A stretch of DNA of 64,000 nt. It comes from Ascarosepion bandense (lineage: Eukaryota > Mollusca > Cephalopoda > Sepiida > Sepiidae). The stretch spans positions 1,136,501-1,200,500 of the forward strand of contig JBBBDQ010000914.1 in assembly GCA_037127315.1 (NCBI GenBank), read 5' to 3'. This document shows positions 11,395 through 22,460 of this stretch, in pieces. The translations under genes were made by a program, and so were the position numbers. The number at the start of each line of letters is the position of its first letter. Position 1 is the stretch's first letter. Below the pieces are notes generated by a model. That model was given only the letters and a program-made list of their open reading frames with translations. It did not search any database and was not told the origin of the DNA.

Positions 11395-11541
11395 TGCTGG
11401 GGATGATAGGGAGGATAGAAAAACATGAAATGGAGTCATAACAACACGCCACTACCTGCCTTAGGTCTCCCCGCAGACTTGGTTGGTAGTGAGACCAATG
11501 CAGAAATCTAAATATGATGAAAAATGACATAATAATAATAA
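10510..11541 (+). mobile_element. Dong/R4-like LINE, 5'-truncated
   Basis: A non-LTR retrotransposon 3' portion between two (ATA)n tracts (10457-10509 and 11528-11541). It keeps about 295 open codons and a ~130-bp 3' UTR with CTGCCTTAGGTCTCCCCG and ATGACATAATAAT at the end. The known Dong elements of insects insert at TAA repeats, and this context fits. Enzyme class rests on the C-terminal CCHC plus restriction-like endonuclease motifs. R2, R4, Dong and related groups share them, so the exact clade is open. Confidence 0.7.
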
Positions 11542-11679
11542 TTAACATATATTTATGCTATTTATGGTCTACTTTTGTATTGGGCACTTTTTAAAATAAA
11601 TATCTAAATGTGGAATATACTATATCGTTAGTAATCATCACTCTTATATATATATATATCTGTTCGTGCAACTAATTAA

Positions 11680-12172
11680 CGTTGTCATACCTGGTCGGGC
11701 GCCCGCTATTCATCTCGGTATTCTTGACAAAATTCAAAGAAGGATCCACAATGTAATCGATCCCGGTTTGATAGTTCGACTTCACTAAATTTTTCACCGA
11801 TGGAATGTGGTTTCATTATGTCTTTTCTATAAATATTTTCCCGGCTTCTACTTCAAAGACATTATCTCCCTGGTGCCTCCTTCTACAAGAATTTAATTTT
11901 TCCGCTGAAGTAGTTGAATATTACTGTCACTTCTATTTCAACAATTTCCTTTCTCGCACTTTCCGCCTCTGGAAATCAATTTTGTTTACTTGTTTCCCCA
12001 ATAATTGCAATCTTCAAAAATTTAAATGCAACGTCAATTCCCATATTCTATCTTCGAGAATCCCATCCATTTTTATCCTTTCTTCAGTACCACTTTTTCG
12101 CTCATGTAAGCCCCTGCAATCTAGTGACAGTTTCCCCTTGCTTTGGCTGAATGCTTAAAAAAATAAAGATGA
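11680..12172 (+). mobile_element. LINE-A 3' end, degenerate
   Basis: Aligns with the tail of the LINE-A ORF near 60.2-60.6 kb: the GGTCGGGCGCCCGCT block, the Leu/Phe-rich HRWNVVSLCLFYKYF-equivalent region, then SRTFRLW and NLQKFKCNVN. It ends with a diverged TTGCTTTGGCTGAATG and AAAAAATAAAG tail at about 12172. Multiple frameshifts. The (TA)n stretch at 11645-11661 lies just outside. Confidence 0.7.
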
Positions 12173-13134
12173 ACATATTCTATCAATGTCGCACACAGAT
12201 TTCGAATGTTTTTTTGTTTTGTCCTTAACTGCTAGACTTAATATGAAAAGTCTATGATGTTTTGTTAATGTTAGGCGCGTATTATTTATCAAATCTGATG
12301 ACGCTTATCAGAAATTTGCATTTATAGATAATAAAAGTATATTCTGTTTTTAGATAAATTGATGAATTCCGGTATTTACTGACAGAAGTGAAGACGGGTA
12401 TGAATATAATATCATTAACTATGTCTACATCCTGAACAGAACACCCAATGGTGACAGATTGTGTCTCCTGTAATCGACTAATTGTCAAAATTAGATTTCT
12501 GGGCAGGACAAATTCTATTATAGAAAAAGATTGCTACTGCTAAATTAGTTATTTTTAGCAATATATCAATATACTTGACAGGAGTGGAATATATAAAAAA
12601 TACAAGACTTATTTAAAAAGAATATTGTTACACCTTTTTTTCATTAATTTGTAGAATGTTTTGAGGGACGAGATAAGGATATTTTGGATGATTAATTTAA
12701 CAAAGTAAATTGTGAAAGATTCTTTTTTGAAAATATTAGATTATAATTTTGTCTGAATTCGACATCCTTTTAGAGAAATCTTTGGATAAACGCTGTTAGA
12801 ATTAATATGAGAGACAAGTGATTTATATTCGTGTAATGCAGTATTTTTTAGAAAACTTGTCAACATGTTAATTTTTTCTTTTTATTTTTTCACGATCTTT
12901 GTGCACGGGGTAAATATCGATCCACTATCGAACGTTGTTATATTTAACTGTTTGATTCATAAGTCAACCATTAATTATTGAGGAACTAATACTGAAATTC
13001 GAAGGTATATTAGGAATTGCCAACGAACCATTCGAAATCAAAACAGAGCTTGAAACTTTGCTAGAAACAAGAAAAAGAAAACTAAACTGTTACGTAATAT
13101 CTGCCTTCCTTCATGGCAATAAAAATCTCTGAAG
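12173..13134. other. no recognised feature
   Basis: AT-rich sequence with short ORFs only. A minus-strand 68-codon frame (12282-12488) has no recognisable motif. Confidence 0.5.
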
Positions 13135-13484
13135 AAGAGAACTGAAGCAACAGAAATGATGTTATGTAGGATGCTGATGATACCATGCATCGAACATGTG
13201 AACAACGACGAGGTGTTAAAGAAAATGAAAACAAAAATGAAAATTATATGCAACACAGTGAGGAAAAAGAGCTTGGAAAATATGATACTCACAGAACAAA
13301 TAGTGATAAAAAAAGAACAGAGGAAAACAATGCATAAAATACTTCATAAAATGGCTGACGGAACAGAGCTTAGGATAAATAACAAAAAGACAAAGAGTAT
13401 TAAGAGTTACAAGATGTACAGCGTCATTATCGCCTACCTTCTGAGATGACACCGCAACAGAGAAAAATAACACCTGAACTGTCA
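13135..13484 (+). mobile_element. LINE-B C-terminal fragment
   Basis: An open stretch around 13156-13449 reads MLCRMLMIP..EHVNNDEVLKKMKTKMKI..TVRKKSLENMILT, matching the LINE-B region after reverse transcriptase (W/C-YRRMLRI...HVTNEEVLxxM in related elements). It ends near 13484, where the opposite-strand copy begins. The frame lacks the palm domain and cannot be functional alone. Confidence 0.7.
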
Positions 13485-14290
13485 CATTCTTCTTTTTCTT
13501 CGTTGTGACGTGTCCCGTCAGTGCGTAGATTATCATGGCCTTCCACATCTCCCTATCCCTTGTAACACTGAACAGCCTTTCTCTTGTTACCCATCCCAAA
13601 CCATGCTCTGCTATCCATTTGTTCAAGCTCACCAAGTATGTAATGCGTTGCTTTCCCCTGTCCTTCCTTCTCTTTATACGCCTTGCGAGTATCAGATTAT
13701 CGAAGCCTACCATTCTGATTACCTGTCACAGAAGCTACAGCTGTCTCTTCGTGGTCTTAAGTATCAGTTTCATTTTCGTTTCCATCATCTTTCAAAACTC
13801 CGTCGTTACTCGTATGTTTGGTCTATAGAATCCTCAGTGTCCTTCTGTAGAACCTTATTTCTGTTGCTTTAAGTCTTTCCTTCATCATGATGAGATTGTC
13901 CACCATATTAAATGACATCATATAACGGCCCAGCACTCTCTTCTTTCTTTCCAATGAAATGGTTCGTCTGTCAATACTCTACTGCGCTTTTGGAATGCAT
14001 CATTGGCCATGACAAGACACCTTCGGATCTCAGTGTCACACTTTCTGTCCTCTGCTAGAACTCTTCCCATCTATTTGAATTCATGTACAGCCTTGATTTT
14101 AGTATTTTCAGTCTGTAGTTTGATTTTTTTTCGCTTCTCTTTTTACTGATGACCATGCATTCAGTTTCCTTGGTGTTCATATGTAGTACTTTCTTTCCGC
14201 TTTCTTTAGATACCTTCTGCACGAGGTCTTGCAGTTTCCTTTCCGGGTTTGTTATCAGCATTGTATCCTCTGCGTATGTTATATTATTCA
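13485..14290 (-). mobile_element. LINE-B 3' half with palm-motif remnant
   Basis: On the minus strand from 14290: NITYAEDTMLI (the reverse-transcriptase YADD box, here YAED), then ETECMVISKKRSEKK. Frameshifted sequence follows, then FDNLILARRIKRRKDRGKQR, a Trp-rich segment and ALTGHVTTKKKK. The 3' end is a short (GAA)n-like stretch at about 13490-13503. Several frameshifts and the altered catalytic box make it dead. It meets the plus-strand LINE-B fragment at 13135-13484 tail to tail. Confidence 0.75.
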
Positions 14291-14702
14291 GTTTGTAGCC
14301 AAAAAATCACGAATCCTGGCAGATTTAGTCGGTTTAGTATGACGCCATGTGTTTTGTAAAGATTCATATGCTATGAGACAATGTTTCTTTAAGTAATTTT
14401 TTGAACAAGAATGTTTCGTATTTTTTGAATTGACAAAACAACACTCCTAACAAAAATTGTTGTTAAATTATATAATCAGTTCCATAATCGCAGAAAAATC
14501 TTTCTTTTTAGTAACTTGCAAAGCGTAACTGATGATAAAACACCAGAAAAATGCGTTCTGCCATGTCTATACAAGTGATCCTTGTCGATTGACTCACGTA
14601 CAACCTGCATAGATTTCATTTCAGTTATTTGTGCATTCTACGAAAGATAATGCTTCTCAATGGGATTGAGTACTGTGAAAATGATGACCAATTCATAATA
14701 TC
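14291..14702. other. no recognised feature
   Basis: AT-rich spacer between two minus-strand LINE fragments; nothing recognised. Confidence 0.5.
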
Positions 14703-15062
14703 AATTTTTTTTTTTTAATCATCTCACCCCAAGCAAGGCATTCCACTGCCACTATTGCGCATGGGGCTACATAGGGGAAGGTAAAGAGAAGGAGTGGATA
14801 GACATAGGGAATGTCAGGAGAAAGGTGACAGATGAGTAAGGATAGCGAGGATGAGGGTCGGGCAGATGGGAAGAGGGCTTGATAGAATGGGAGCAGGTTA
14901 GTGTGTTAGGAGGTGTGTATTGACCTTACATTTAAACTCCTGGAGATTGTAGCCGTCGGGGAAGCAATCGTTTGGAAGAAAATTCCACAGTCGGGAAGTG
15001 CGAGGAAAGAAACTGTTGGAGTAGAAGTTTTCGATTCTGAATCTATTTTGTTTTACTTGTGC
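14703..15062 (-). mobile_element. LINE-A 3' end
   Basis: Starts with a T-run and AATCATCTCACCCC, the reverse complement of the LINE-A 3' terminus, then the 3' UTR, then C-terminal codons with LWNFLP, the CFPDGYNLQEFKCKVN-type block and HLLTH. It matches the copies at 25.33 kb and 60.8 kb over about 350 bp. 5'-truncated. Confidence 0.8.
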
Positions 15063-15879
15063 ACCACAGATTAAACAATTGCCTTGCTGGAAGTTTCATT
15101 TGGAATTTATCTTGTTCCTGCATAAAGTCGTAAGGCATTGGATAAAATATTTTGATACCTAGGAAAATTAATCCGACCGCCGATAAAGTTTAACAGATTA
15201 TTTTATAAATCTACTGAAAATACATATAGATTCTCATGTCATATGTCTACACACAATCACCGAATAATTCTAATTTAACTCAATTCCCATTTCGTAATCG
15301 GAACATTCATCTGGTATGCCAATGTTGTATCAAGTACCGAACGTTGTATTCTATGATAATATTCCTACTCCTGATTACGACTGCTCACTTCAAATATGAT
15401 ATAAACTGGAAGTAACTAAAGTAATGAATCGTATATCATGTGTTCCTCTTTACATTTGAAGTAAACTTGAGTCTCAGTAGAGGTTCAGATCCTTCTTGAG
15501 AATGAAACCATTTGCAATGACCAGAGGATCTGCTTACTTTCGTATCGTCATAAATCTAAGATGTTATTATACTGATGTACGAAATTGATTGCCTTACAAA
15601 GTAATTAAACTATTCTGATATTTCCCTGTCACTCTACTCTGACCTATCTTTAACAGCCTAGTCGGAAAAATAGGTTTGTAACTTTAAACAGATTTTAACC
15701 AAGCTAACATTGCTGAAGCTAATCTTCAAGAAAGCAGCACACTGTACCTTCATTAGTCAAACATTTTCCACTGATATGAAGTAGTGTGATTATATTGTAA
15801 CAATTGCTACGTTTGCTCATAAAAATATATTCACTATGTCGTGCTAGACATTTTTCCATCGTAGAATAGACCTTACTTT
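15063..15879. other. no recognised feature
   Basis: AT-rich sequence with no recognised repeat. A minus-strand 93-codon frame at 15719-16000 runs over a plus-strand LINE fragment and is a shadow. Confidence 0.5.
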
Positions 15880-16325
15880 TTCTGTTCATTGAATATCGTT
15901 GCCATATCTGGTTTAATGTTTCTGCTATGAGACTAGAAATTGTTGATGAAATCCAAAGAAGAATCAGCAATGTTATCTGCTCTGACCTGACATCTCTCAT
16001 TTAGACACTTGCTCACCGCTGTAACGTGGCTTCACTTTGCTGCTTCTATATATGATTTGGAAATAACTCCGACGAGTTTTCCGCTTTGAAATTTTCATTT
16101 AAGTGCTGTTCTAGATTCACAGCCACATAATTTTACTTTTGAAATTGCTCCTTCACGTCATAACTTCTGTGCTAATGGTTTCTTCACTCATATCTCTCGT
16201 TCATGGAACTATCTTCCGACTCCCTGCTTTCTTGATTATCTCAATTCTTTTTTTACTTTCTGTTTCTTTCACTGTCAGCAATCATTCATCCTTTTAACTT
16301 GCTTGGAATAAAATGATTAAAAAAA
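15880..16325 (+). mobile_element. LINE-A 3' end, degenerate
   Basis: Plus-strand remnant reading IEYRCHIW, IQRRISNVICSDL and HRCNVASLCCFY before breaking up. It ends with TTGCTTGGAATAAAATGATT and an A-run, a diverged LINE-A terminus. Many stops. Confidence 0.7.
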
Positions 16326-17654
16326 TATGTCATTTCATCATCACCGTTCAGAAACTAAGTTCTTTCTTCTGACAAAAATATGTGGTTCTATCAATGAGAC
16401 CCACTCTTTGAGGGTCTATAGAGTTTTACGTTAAGTCAAGACATCGAGTAAAACATATATACAGATGATGTAAAATTGTCGGTTTCTTCCTTCGCTTCGA
16501 GGAATACACTTAACTCTCTCGCGATGTTTTCTCTTTACCACAGCAGGATTAGACGTGAAATGGCCTATAAATGTTATATCTTAACTAGAATTACTCGCTA
16601 CCCATATAAAATCTTTACAGAACTTATAAACGTTTAAGACGTCTTTTGCGGGGAGACTTATTCTCCATTCAACAATTTTATTTACTGTATACGCAATATT
16701 GCTTGTTGTTATTCTTTTGCAATTTCAAGAATTTTTTTCAAATAAGATAGATTCTTCAATTGCACCATTTCAGATAGAAGCACCATACTACGTCTACTGA
16801 AGCGAAACACCTATATCTCTTATTCAAAAGTAAAGCGTTACAATCCGATTTATCTCTTTCCAGGAAACTGCTAAATAGAAGAACACTCTCATGTGAGGAT
16901 ACTTTCTTTTGATTTTTCCTTTTTTATCGATCAGTTGCCTTTCGTGACGTTTCCTTTTATTGTAATATTACATGTGGATAAAAATTGATAATTCTGAGGG
17001 ATTACCCTACCATTGTCATAGAAAAAAGCAAATATTATAAATCACTTATTCAACTATTCAGCTATAGTGTTAAAATATAATACCGTTCTGGGTATAAAAA
17101 TAAACTATATTTGGCAGCAAGGTTTCCGATCTGGAGGAGCGTAGAACCACTTCACAATTACTGTTGTTAGCACATTCTCCTCTAACCCGGGTCCTAGCTA
17201 TAGGAAAATAATTAACCCCCAAAATGAAAGCATATACATTTTTATATTAAAAATATCAGCGATGCATTTTTATCGTTAATAATTACCAACAAAAAAGTTT
17301 TGTAAAAAAATTTAAAAAATATGATAAAAATTCCCAGGAATATATTTTTTCGAAAATAACAAATTGCCAGCAATATATTTTTGCAAATAAATTATTTTTA
17401 AATTAATTAAAAAAATTATTTCTAAGAAGATTAAATTTCGACATGAGAAGTTGATTTGCCTCTAAATTAGCAAACAATGAAAGAAAATATAATAATTCAT
17501 AGGAAAACATAAACAAAATTTTACATCTTTTGGAAAAGTAATTGAAAAAAGATCAGCTATTATTTTAACTTTTTAACTAAAGGAAAAAAGCAATGGTGTG
17601 CGAATAATTAGGACGAATAATACAATCGGTGGTAGATTTCGAACTTTAATCCGC
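16326..17654. other. no recognised feature
   Basis: Very AT-rich, especially 17220-17540. No coding or repeat similarity recognised. Confidence 0.5.
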
Positions 17655-18025
17655 CTGTTGACGTGTTAAAATCTAATATTCAAAGGATTTTCTATTTCCT
17701 ATATCCATTACACCACATGCAGTTCCAAGCTTGCAGTACCTGGTGTTTTAAAGCGGTCACCGATCTGAGTACAAACCGGTCTCAAAACTGCTTAACTTCG
17801 CTGATCATGTTAGAATGTAATATTCAATTAAATTTCCAGTTCTTCCTTGCGTCACCTGCACCCCCAAGTTTGCTGCACTAAGTATTCTGAAATTATCACC
17901 CTTCAAAGTACAGCCCAGGCTCGACGCTACTTAACTTTGGTGATCGTGTTAAAATGTAATTTTCCTAAGCGGTTATCCATGTACTTCGACGCTGTAAAAT
18001 TTTGGTGATCGGCTCAGCAAATAAA
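17655..18025 (-). pseudogene. 5S rRNA-like tandem array, degenerate
   Basis: At least three diverged units read on the minus strand like animal 5S rRNA. On the plus strand a unit shows a GCAGTACCTGGTGTT-like block (5S 3' end), AAGCGGTCACCGATCTGAGTAC (GCGGTCACCCATCC-like) and CTGCTTAACTTCGCTGATC (internal control region). The last block recurs as CTACTTAACTTTGGTGATC and as a poorer copy near 17990. A spacer motif (T)GTTARAATNTAAT recurs at 17663, 17807 and 17946, giving periods of 144 and 139 bp. Substitutions and a short third unit indicate pseudogenes. A 5S-derived SINE head is the main alternative. Confidence 0.6.
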
Positions 18026-19204
18026 CTGGTGCCACAATTTTAAGCATACAAATATATGAGCCGAACCTATTCCACATGTGTAATTTTTTAAAGTAATATA
18101 ACTACTGATTAGAGCCTAATGGTAAGCGTAGCTGCCTAAATGTTTCTGTCTTGCATTACACAATATTTGTCAATAAATATTATACTACATGCTTTGTCAA
18201 TTGTAATGTTATATATCCATATAGACATAGTGAATGAAGACTAACCTTAATGAAAATTTGTTGGATTAATATAAGATTAATACCCCAATGCAACGGCAAA
18301 ATCAGTCTGATAAACGATTGGCCATAAGACGCCTTTATGAATTTATCGTTCCCATATATATATTTTAACTATTTTAACGAATAATATTCTTTTCCGATGT
18401 AATGCGCTTTTGATAATTGATTTATGTGTGAAGAACTGCTGATTACTTTGGAATGTGATATGAATGAAATCTGAAGATAAACAGAACAAACCTTGCTGAA
18501 AGGAGATGAAAAGAAATGTAGCCGTGTTTCATTAATAATTTAATTAATTAGAACTTGGTTTTATCGTTTTCAATCATATGATTTTATAACTTGAAGAAAA
18601 ATGCTTTTATTTTGATAATTTTGACTTTACATTAATCATTGACTATAAAATGGCTACACGTATTAAAATTCAATATTAAAATTCAATATTAAGCTTTGCA
18701 GATTATGTCATAATTTCTGGAGTTCTTAATTTGATTTTCTTTCCTTTGGACGGTTCTTGGATCGAGGTAAAATACCAAGTCAACATCCGGCGTAATAAAC
18801 TTATGTTGATTTGAAATAAACTTATATCAAAATAATAATCGGATTTAAACGATATTTCACTCATTTTCAGTTGCGCTAAATAGAATTTAACATCATCATC
18901 CAAATGTATGCGAGCTCTATAAACAATACTTTTGGACATACATTGGCCATTCAATGGGCGGGTCTTATATTTTCGGCAGTTGCATTTATTCTTTATTTTT
19001 TATTCTTATAATGGAAAAAAAAGACAGATGTAAATTGTCTTTTAGAAAAATAGTCATCTTAGATCATATACGTAACGTTAATCTGCTTAATAAAAAAGGG
19101 AATTAATGACCAAATGTTGCCATAAAAGATACGTGCTTCAATTGTTAAATTCTGATGGATACAGATTCTTGTAAACATTTGTCTCTTTCTTTCATACTCT
19201 CTTA
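18026..19204. other. no recognised feature
   Basis: AT-rich. A short tandem AAAATTCAATATT duplication lies at about 18665-18692. An 83-codon minus-strand frame (18703-18954) has no recognised motif. Confidence 0.5.
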
Positions 19205-19330
19205 CCTTAATTTTCTTGAACATTTAGTGAACATAAATTAAAAAAACTTAAACGGTCAGTTCGTTATATGCTATGCACCTCATGATTGCGTAAATCAGGA
19301 AACACCGAACCGTGCTACCAACGTAGGATA

Positions 19331-19332
<2 letters not shown>

Positions 19333-19377
<45 letters not shown>
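19333..19377. repeat. (TA)n microsatellite
   Basis: About 22 TA units at the left junction of PLE2. In the PLE-free copy B the same position holds the (TA)n tract at 29334-29374. Confidence 0.97.
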
Positions 19378-19380
<3 letters not shown>

Positions 19381-20139
19381 GCGGCTACAGAAACAAAGAC
19401 ATCCTATACATAACAAACAACAACCCCAACAAGAAAAGTAGAAACAGAAAAATCATTTGGTACACACCTCCTTTCAACCAAATGATCAACACCAAACTAG
19501 TAAAGAAGTTCCTGAACTTAATTAAAAAAACATTTCCCAACAAATAACCCCATCAGTAAAAACTTCAACAAAAATACATTTAAATTTAGCTAGAGCTGCA
19601 GAAACAACCTAGAAAAAATCATAACTAACCATAACAAATATATCCTAAATCAACACGTAAACCAAAGTAAAACCGGCAACCAAAACACAATCAAACCCAA
19701 CAACGAAAATATGTGTAATTGTAGAAACCCTAGCAACTGTCCACTACAAAATAAATGCAAAACAAACTCAATAATCTATCAATGCAACATAACATCCATC
19801 GAAAATCTAACTATAAATAAAGTGTATATCGGATCAACTAAGAATACTTTTAAGCATCGCTGGTACTTGCAACTAACATCATTTAAAAACAGCTTATTTA
19901 AACATCCCTTTCCACATACTTTTGGAAGCTAAAGGATTCAAAGCAGAAACCCAAAGTAAAATGGAAAATCCTAGAAAAAAACTAGAAATTGCAACTCACT
20001 TAACGACATCTGCCCTTTATGTCTAAGTGAAAAACTGCACATTCTTCAGTACCCTAACAGCAACGATTTATTAAACCGCAGAGACGAATTAGCAGTAATA
20101 TGCAAACATCGCAAATATTTCTCGCTAAAATTTAAGTAA
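19378..20139 (+). pseudogene. GIY-YIG endonuclease end of Penelope-like polyprotein
   Basis: Reads RKIIWYTPPFN, then after a frameshift SCRNNLEKII, then a Cys-rich stretch MCNCRNPSNCPLQNKC from 19711. Next come SIIYQCNIT and VYIGSTKNTFKHRW (19822 onward), the GIY-YIG core with its following basic residues. After another frameshift come KVKWKIL, ICPLCLSEKLHIL and a C-terminus RRDELAVICKHRKYF ending TAA at 20137-20139. In Penelope-like elements this endonuclease makes the nick that primes reverse transcription. At least two frameshifts inactivate it. Confidence 0.8.
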
Positions 20140-20707
20140 ACAAGAAAATACCCAAACCAGAACCCCCACCAAAAAAAAGCACAAAAAATACACACAACCA
20201 ACCCTATAAAAAAATAAAACAAAAACCCTATACAATACCAACAAAAAATAATGCAGTTGCGGCAGAATAGTAGATAAATAAATAAAAATATATTTTCTAT
20301 TTATAAAATATGTTTTATAAAGGATAGATTTTATAAAAGAAATATATTTCTTAAATATTATAAAATATTATATTTTATAATGTTATAAAATAGTTTAAAT
20401 ATTCTTGAATATTATAAAATATTTCTTATGAAAAATATATTTTATAAAAAACAAAAAATAAAAAAACAAAAAAGGCACACACCCCAATACAAAATAACAT
20501 AAATTAAATTAAGAAGAAACCAACCCCAAAACAAAACAGCAACTACCAACCACTAAACTAAATAACAACACGCAAGGCGCCAGCAGCCTCAGCCCTCACA
20601 AGATTAATAGACCAACCTCTCTAACACCCCCCCAAAAACAAAAAAAAACAAACAAATCCAACACAAATAAACTGGCTTTTCAACTAGATAATTCTCATTT
20701 CTAAGAA

Positions 20708-20775
20708 ATCACCTGAAGATGAAGCAAACAACATAATGGGCTGGCTTCGAAACATAAAAATTTTTGTGTAGTGAT
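20708..20775 (+). ncRNA. hammerhead-ribozyme-like motif in PLE2 terminal repeat
   Basis: Stem I is ATCAC (20708-20712) with GTGAT (20771-20775). The core is CTGAAGA (20713-20719, CUGANGA). Stem II is GAAGC with GCTTC. GAAA lies at 20749-20752. Stem III is ACAT with GTGT, closing an AT-rich loop. The predicted cleavage is after GTA at 20770. One extra U lies between the core and stem II, shared by all three copies, so activity is uncertain. Hammerheads are known in terminal repeats of Penelope-like elements. Confidence 0.6.
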
Positions 20776-20907
20776 ACTATGAATTTATAAAAACATTGTA
20801 ACAGCCATTACAGTATAACGGTCTACATTTGTATCGAGCACTCTTTATAAAAGTAAATGCATAAACAAAAGGTTAATAAACCTACGAGTTCAACAACTTA
20901 GTTACAA

Positions 20908-20910
<3 letters not shown>

Positions 20911-20957
<47 letters not shown>
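20911..20957. repeat. (TA)n microsatellite
   Basis: About 22 TA units at the right junction of PLE2. Confidence 0.97.
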
Positions 20958-20959
<2 letters not shown>

Positions 20960-21204
20960 TTATTTAACTATAAATCAGATAAAACATAGTGAAGAAATAG
21001 CCATTTTCACCGTCATTTTAAGCCATGCATTCTCGCCGAAGAACTTTTCCCACTACGTTTTATCTGAATTTGCCGATAAATGAATACCAGCTCTGTAAAT
21101 TGAATTAGTTTGCATTGAGCTTTCTATTGCATCAGTTTTAATATTTTAACGATATTACTAGGATACTCCCGGATTTTACCAATCTTTCCTAGATTTGTAC
21201 CGCC
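20958..21204. other. unrecognised segment inside split mariner repeat
   Basis: About 250 bp between two (TA)n tracts with no counterpart in copy B at 29.3 kb. No coding or repeat similarity recognised. It may belong to the inserted DNA or to a second insertion. Confidence 0.5.
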
Positions 21205-21205
21205 G

Positions 21206-21245
<40 letters not shown>

Positions 21246-21249
21246 GCAT

Positions 21250-21298
<49 letters not shown>
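21205..21298. repeat. (TA)n and (CA)n compound microsatellite
   Basis: Two (TA)n tracts separated by TACATGCATACACACACATTT. ORFs made of Tyr-Ile repeats across it are artefacts. Confidence 0.97.
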
Positions 21299-22184
21299 GA
21301 TCACAAAGCATCAGAACGGGTTGTATAAAAAAAGAAAACTACAAAACTTATCAATATATTATTTAATCTCCTGTGAAGTTGACATCTTCTATATTCATGC
21401 ACTTTATCCAGCATCTTTTCCATTGCTGCACCTCCGTTTTGGGCTGCAGCAGCCAGTTTTTTTTTATCGCATTTACTTGGATTTCCGTGACGTTTTGAAA
21501 TTTTGTTCCTTGTAAGTTGGCTTGATATTTTGAAGAAGGAAAATCGCAAGGGGAAAGATTTCGGAAATATGGTGGTTGTCTGACTTGAAGAATAGGGGAT
21601 TCGTCCAAATCTGTGGCACGAGACATGGTCACTGATGGAATCTCTGTTGAATTTATGACACTCTACACACTTTCTTTCCAAGCAATGCTATAAAAATCGG
21701 AGTCGAGGGAAATAATTATAACAACGTGTATACGCAAAAAAGTTCAACGTTTGTCTGTGTCGATCTTATTCTATGATTATGATGAAATCCACGAGGTTTA
21801 CATGAACTTGCTAAATCCTGCACCTCAATAGGCACAATATTGGGTTTTGGTTAACAAATTTCTGGTAGGTTTTTAAAGGTGGTTTAGTTTATCTTAAATT
21901 AGACACATAGTGTGTTAACTAGTTAAAAAGGCTTTGGTAGGTGCACGCCAGTACATGTGTTATAAACTTGAATGAATATGGTAGAACGAATTAAGTATCC
22001 TCGAGTTAACTTTGTTTAAGTTTAAGAAATGTTGATCCCATATAGGTGGAATTATTCCTTAACAGATGCGAAATCTCTGTCTGAATTTCTGGGTTGACAA
22101 GTTGTCTTTTTTTATTATTAACATAACGGTCTAATATCCTCATTTTGTTTTTACTTCGTCATTTAGTTAATTGTCATACCTGAT

Positions 22185-22460
22185 AAAGCTTTACCAATCA
22201 CATCACTTTTGATCCATGACTGAGTAGGCAAAAGATTTTTCCGCAGTAGGTTGCCATTAAATTATGTCTTAGACTAGTTGTCAACCAAGGCTACAGAATC
22301 CAGTTTGTTCTGCTATTTAACACATAACTGGAAAGAAAAGAGATGTATTTATAATGTTTCTTCAGATTTTTTGCGCATAAGTTAATGGAACAAATTGAAA
22401 TGGATTGCGAAATCAGCTTTCCGATTTCTCATTCCAAGCATTGCACCGTAACGTACATTT
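22185..22460 (-). mobile_element. tRNA-derived SINE
   Basis: The tRNA-like head is at the right end (reverse complement of CCGATTTCTCATTCCAAGC...GCACC). The body, read leftward, contains GCAGTAGGTTGCCATT and CAACCAAGGCTACAGAA. It is more diverged than the copies at 41.9 and 46.5 kb. Confidence 0.7.

Larger units (their letters stand above)
19378..20910 (+). mobile_element. Penelope-like element PLE2, 5'-truncated
   Basis: The 3' portion of a Penelope-like retroelement: a linker and GIY-YIG endonuclease remnant to 20139, an A/C-rich 3' UTR (20140-20700), and a terminal repeat (20640-20910) also found twice, in opposite orientations, at 53.5-54.3 kb. It is bordered by (TA)n on both sides. The reverse transcriptase domain is absent. 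A string of ATTTTATAA-type motifs lies at 20300-20450. Confidence 0.75.
19205..22100 (-). mobile_element. mariner-derived repeat, copy A, split by PLE2
   Basis: Two blocks, 19205-19332 and 21300-22100, match 29212-29333 and 29375-30184 in order. In copy B only a short (TA)n separates them; here a Penelope-like element and other DNA lie in the gap. Minus-strand sequence around 21361-21600 reads a mariner-type transposase C-terminus: LSPCDF, then LQGTKFQNVTEIQ, then WKRCWIKCMNIEDVNF before a stop. The rest of the repeat has no recognisable coding. No terminal inverted repeats were found. Confidence 0.6.

Noticed and set aside
13216..13713. 165-codon minus-strand ORF treated as one protein
   Set aside because: It fuses the true minus-strand LINE-B C-terminus with the shadow of the plus-strand LINE-B fragment across the junction near 13484.
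17655..18025. Functional 5S rRNA genes
   Set aside because: Too many substitutions and indels in every unit; only block-level similarity remains.
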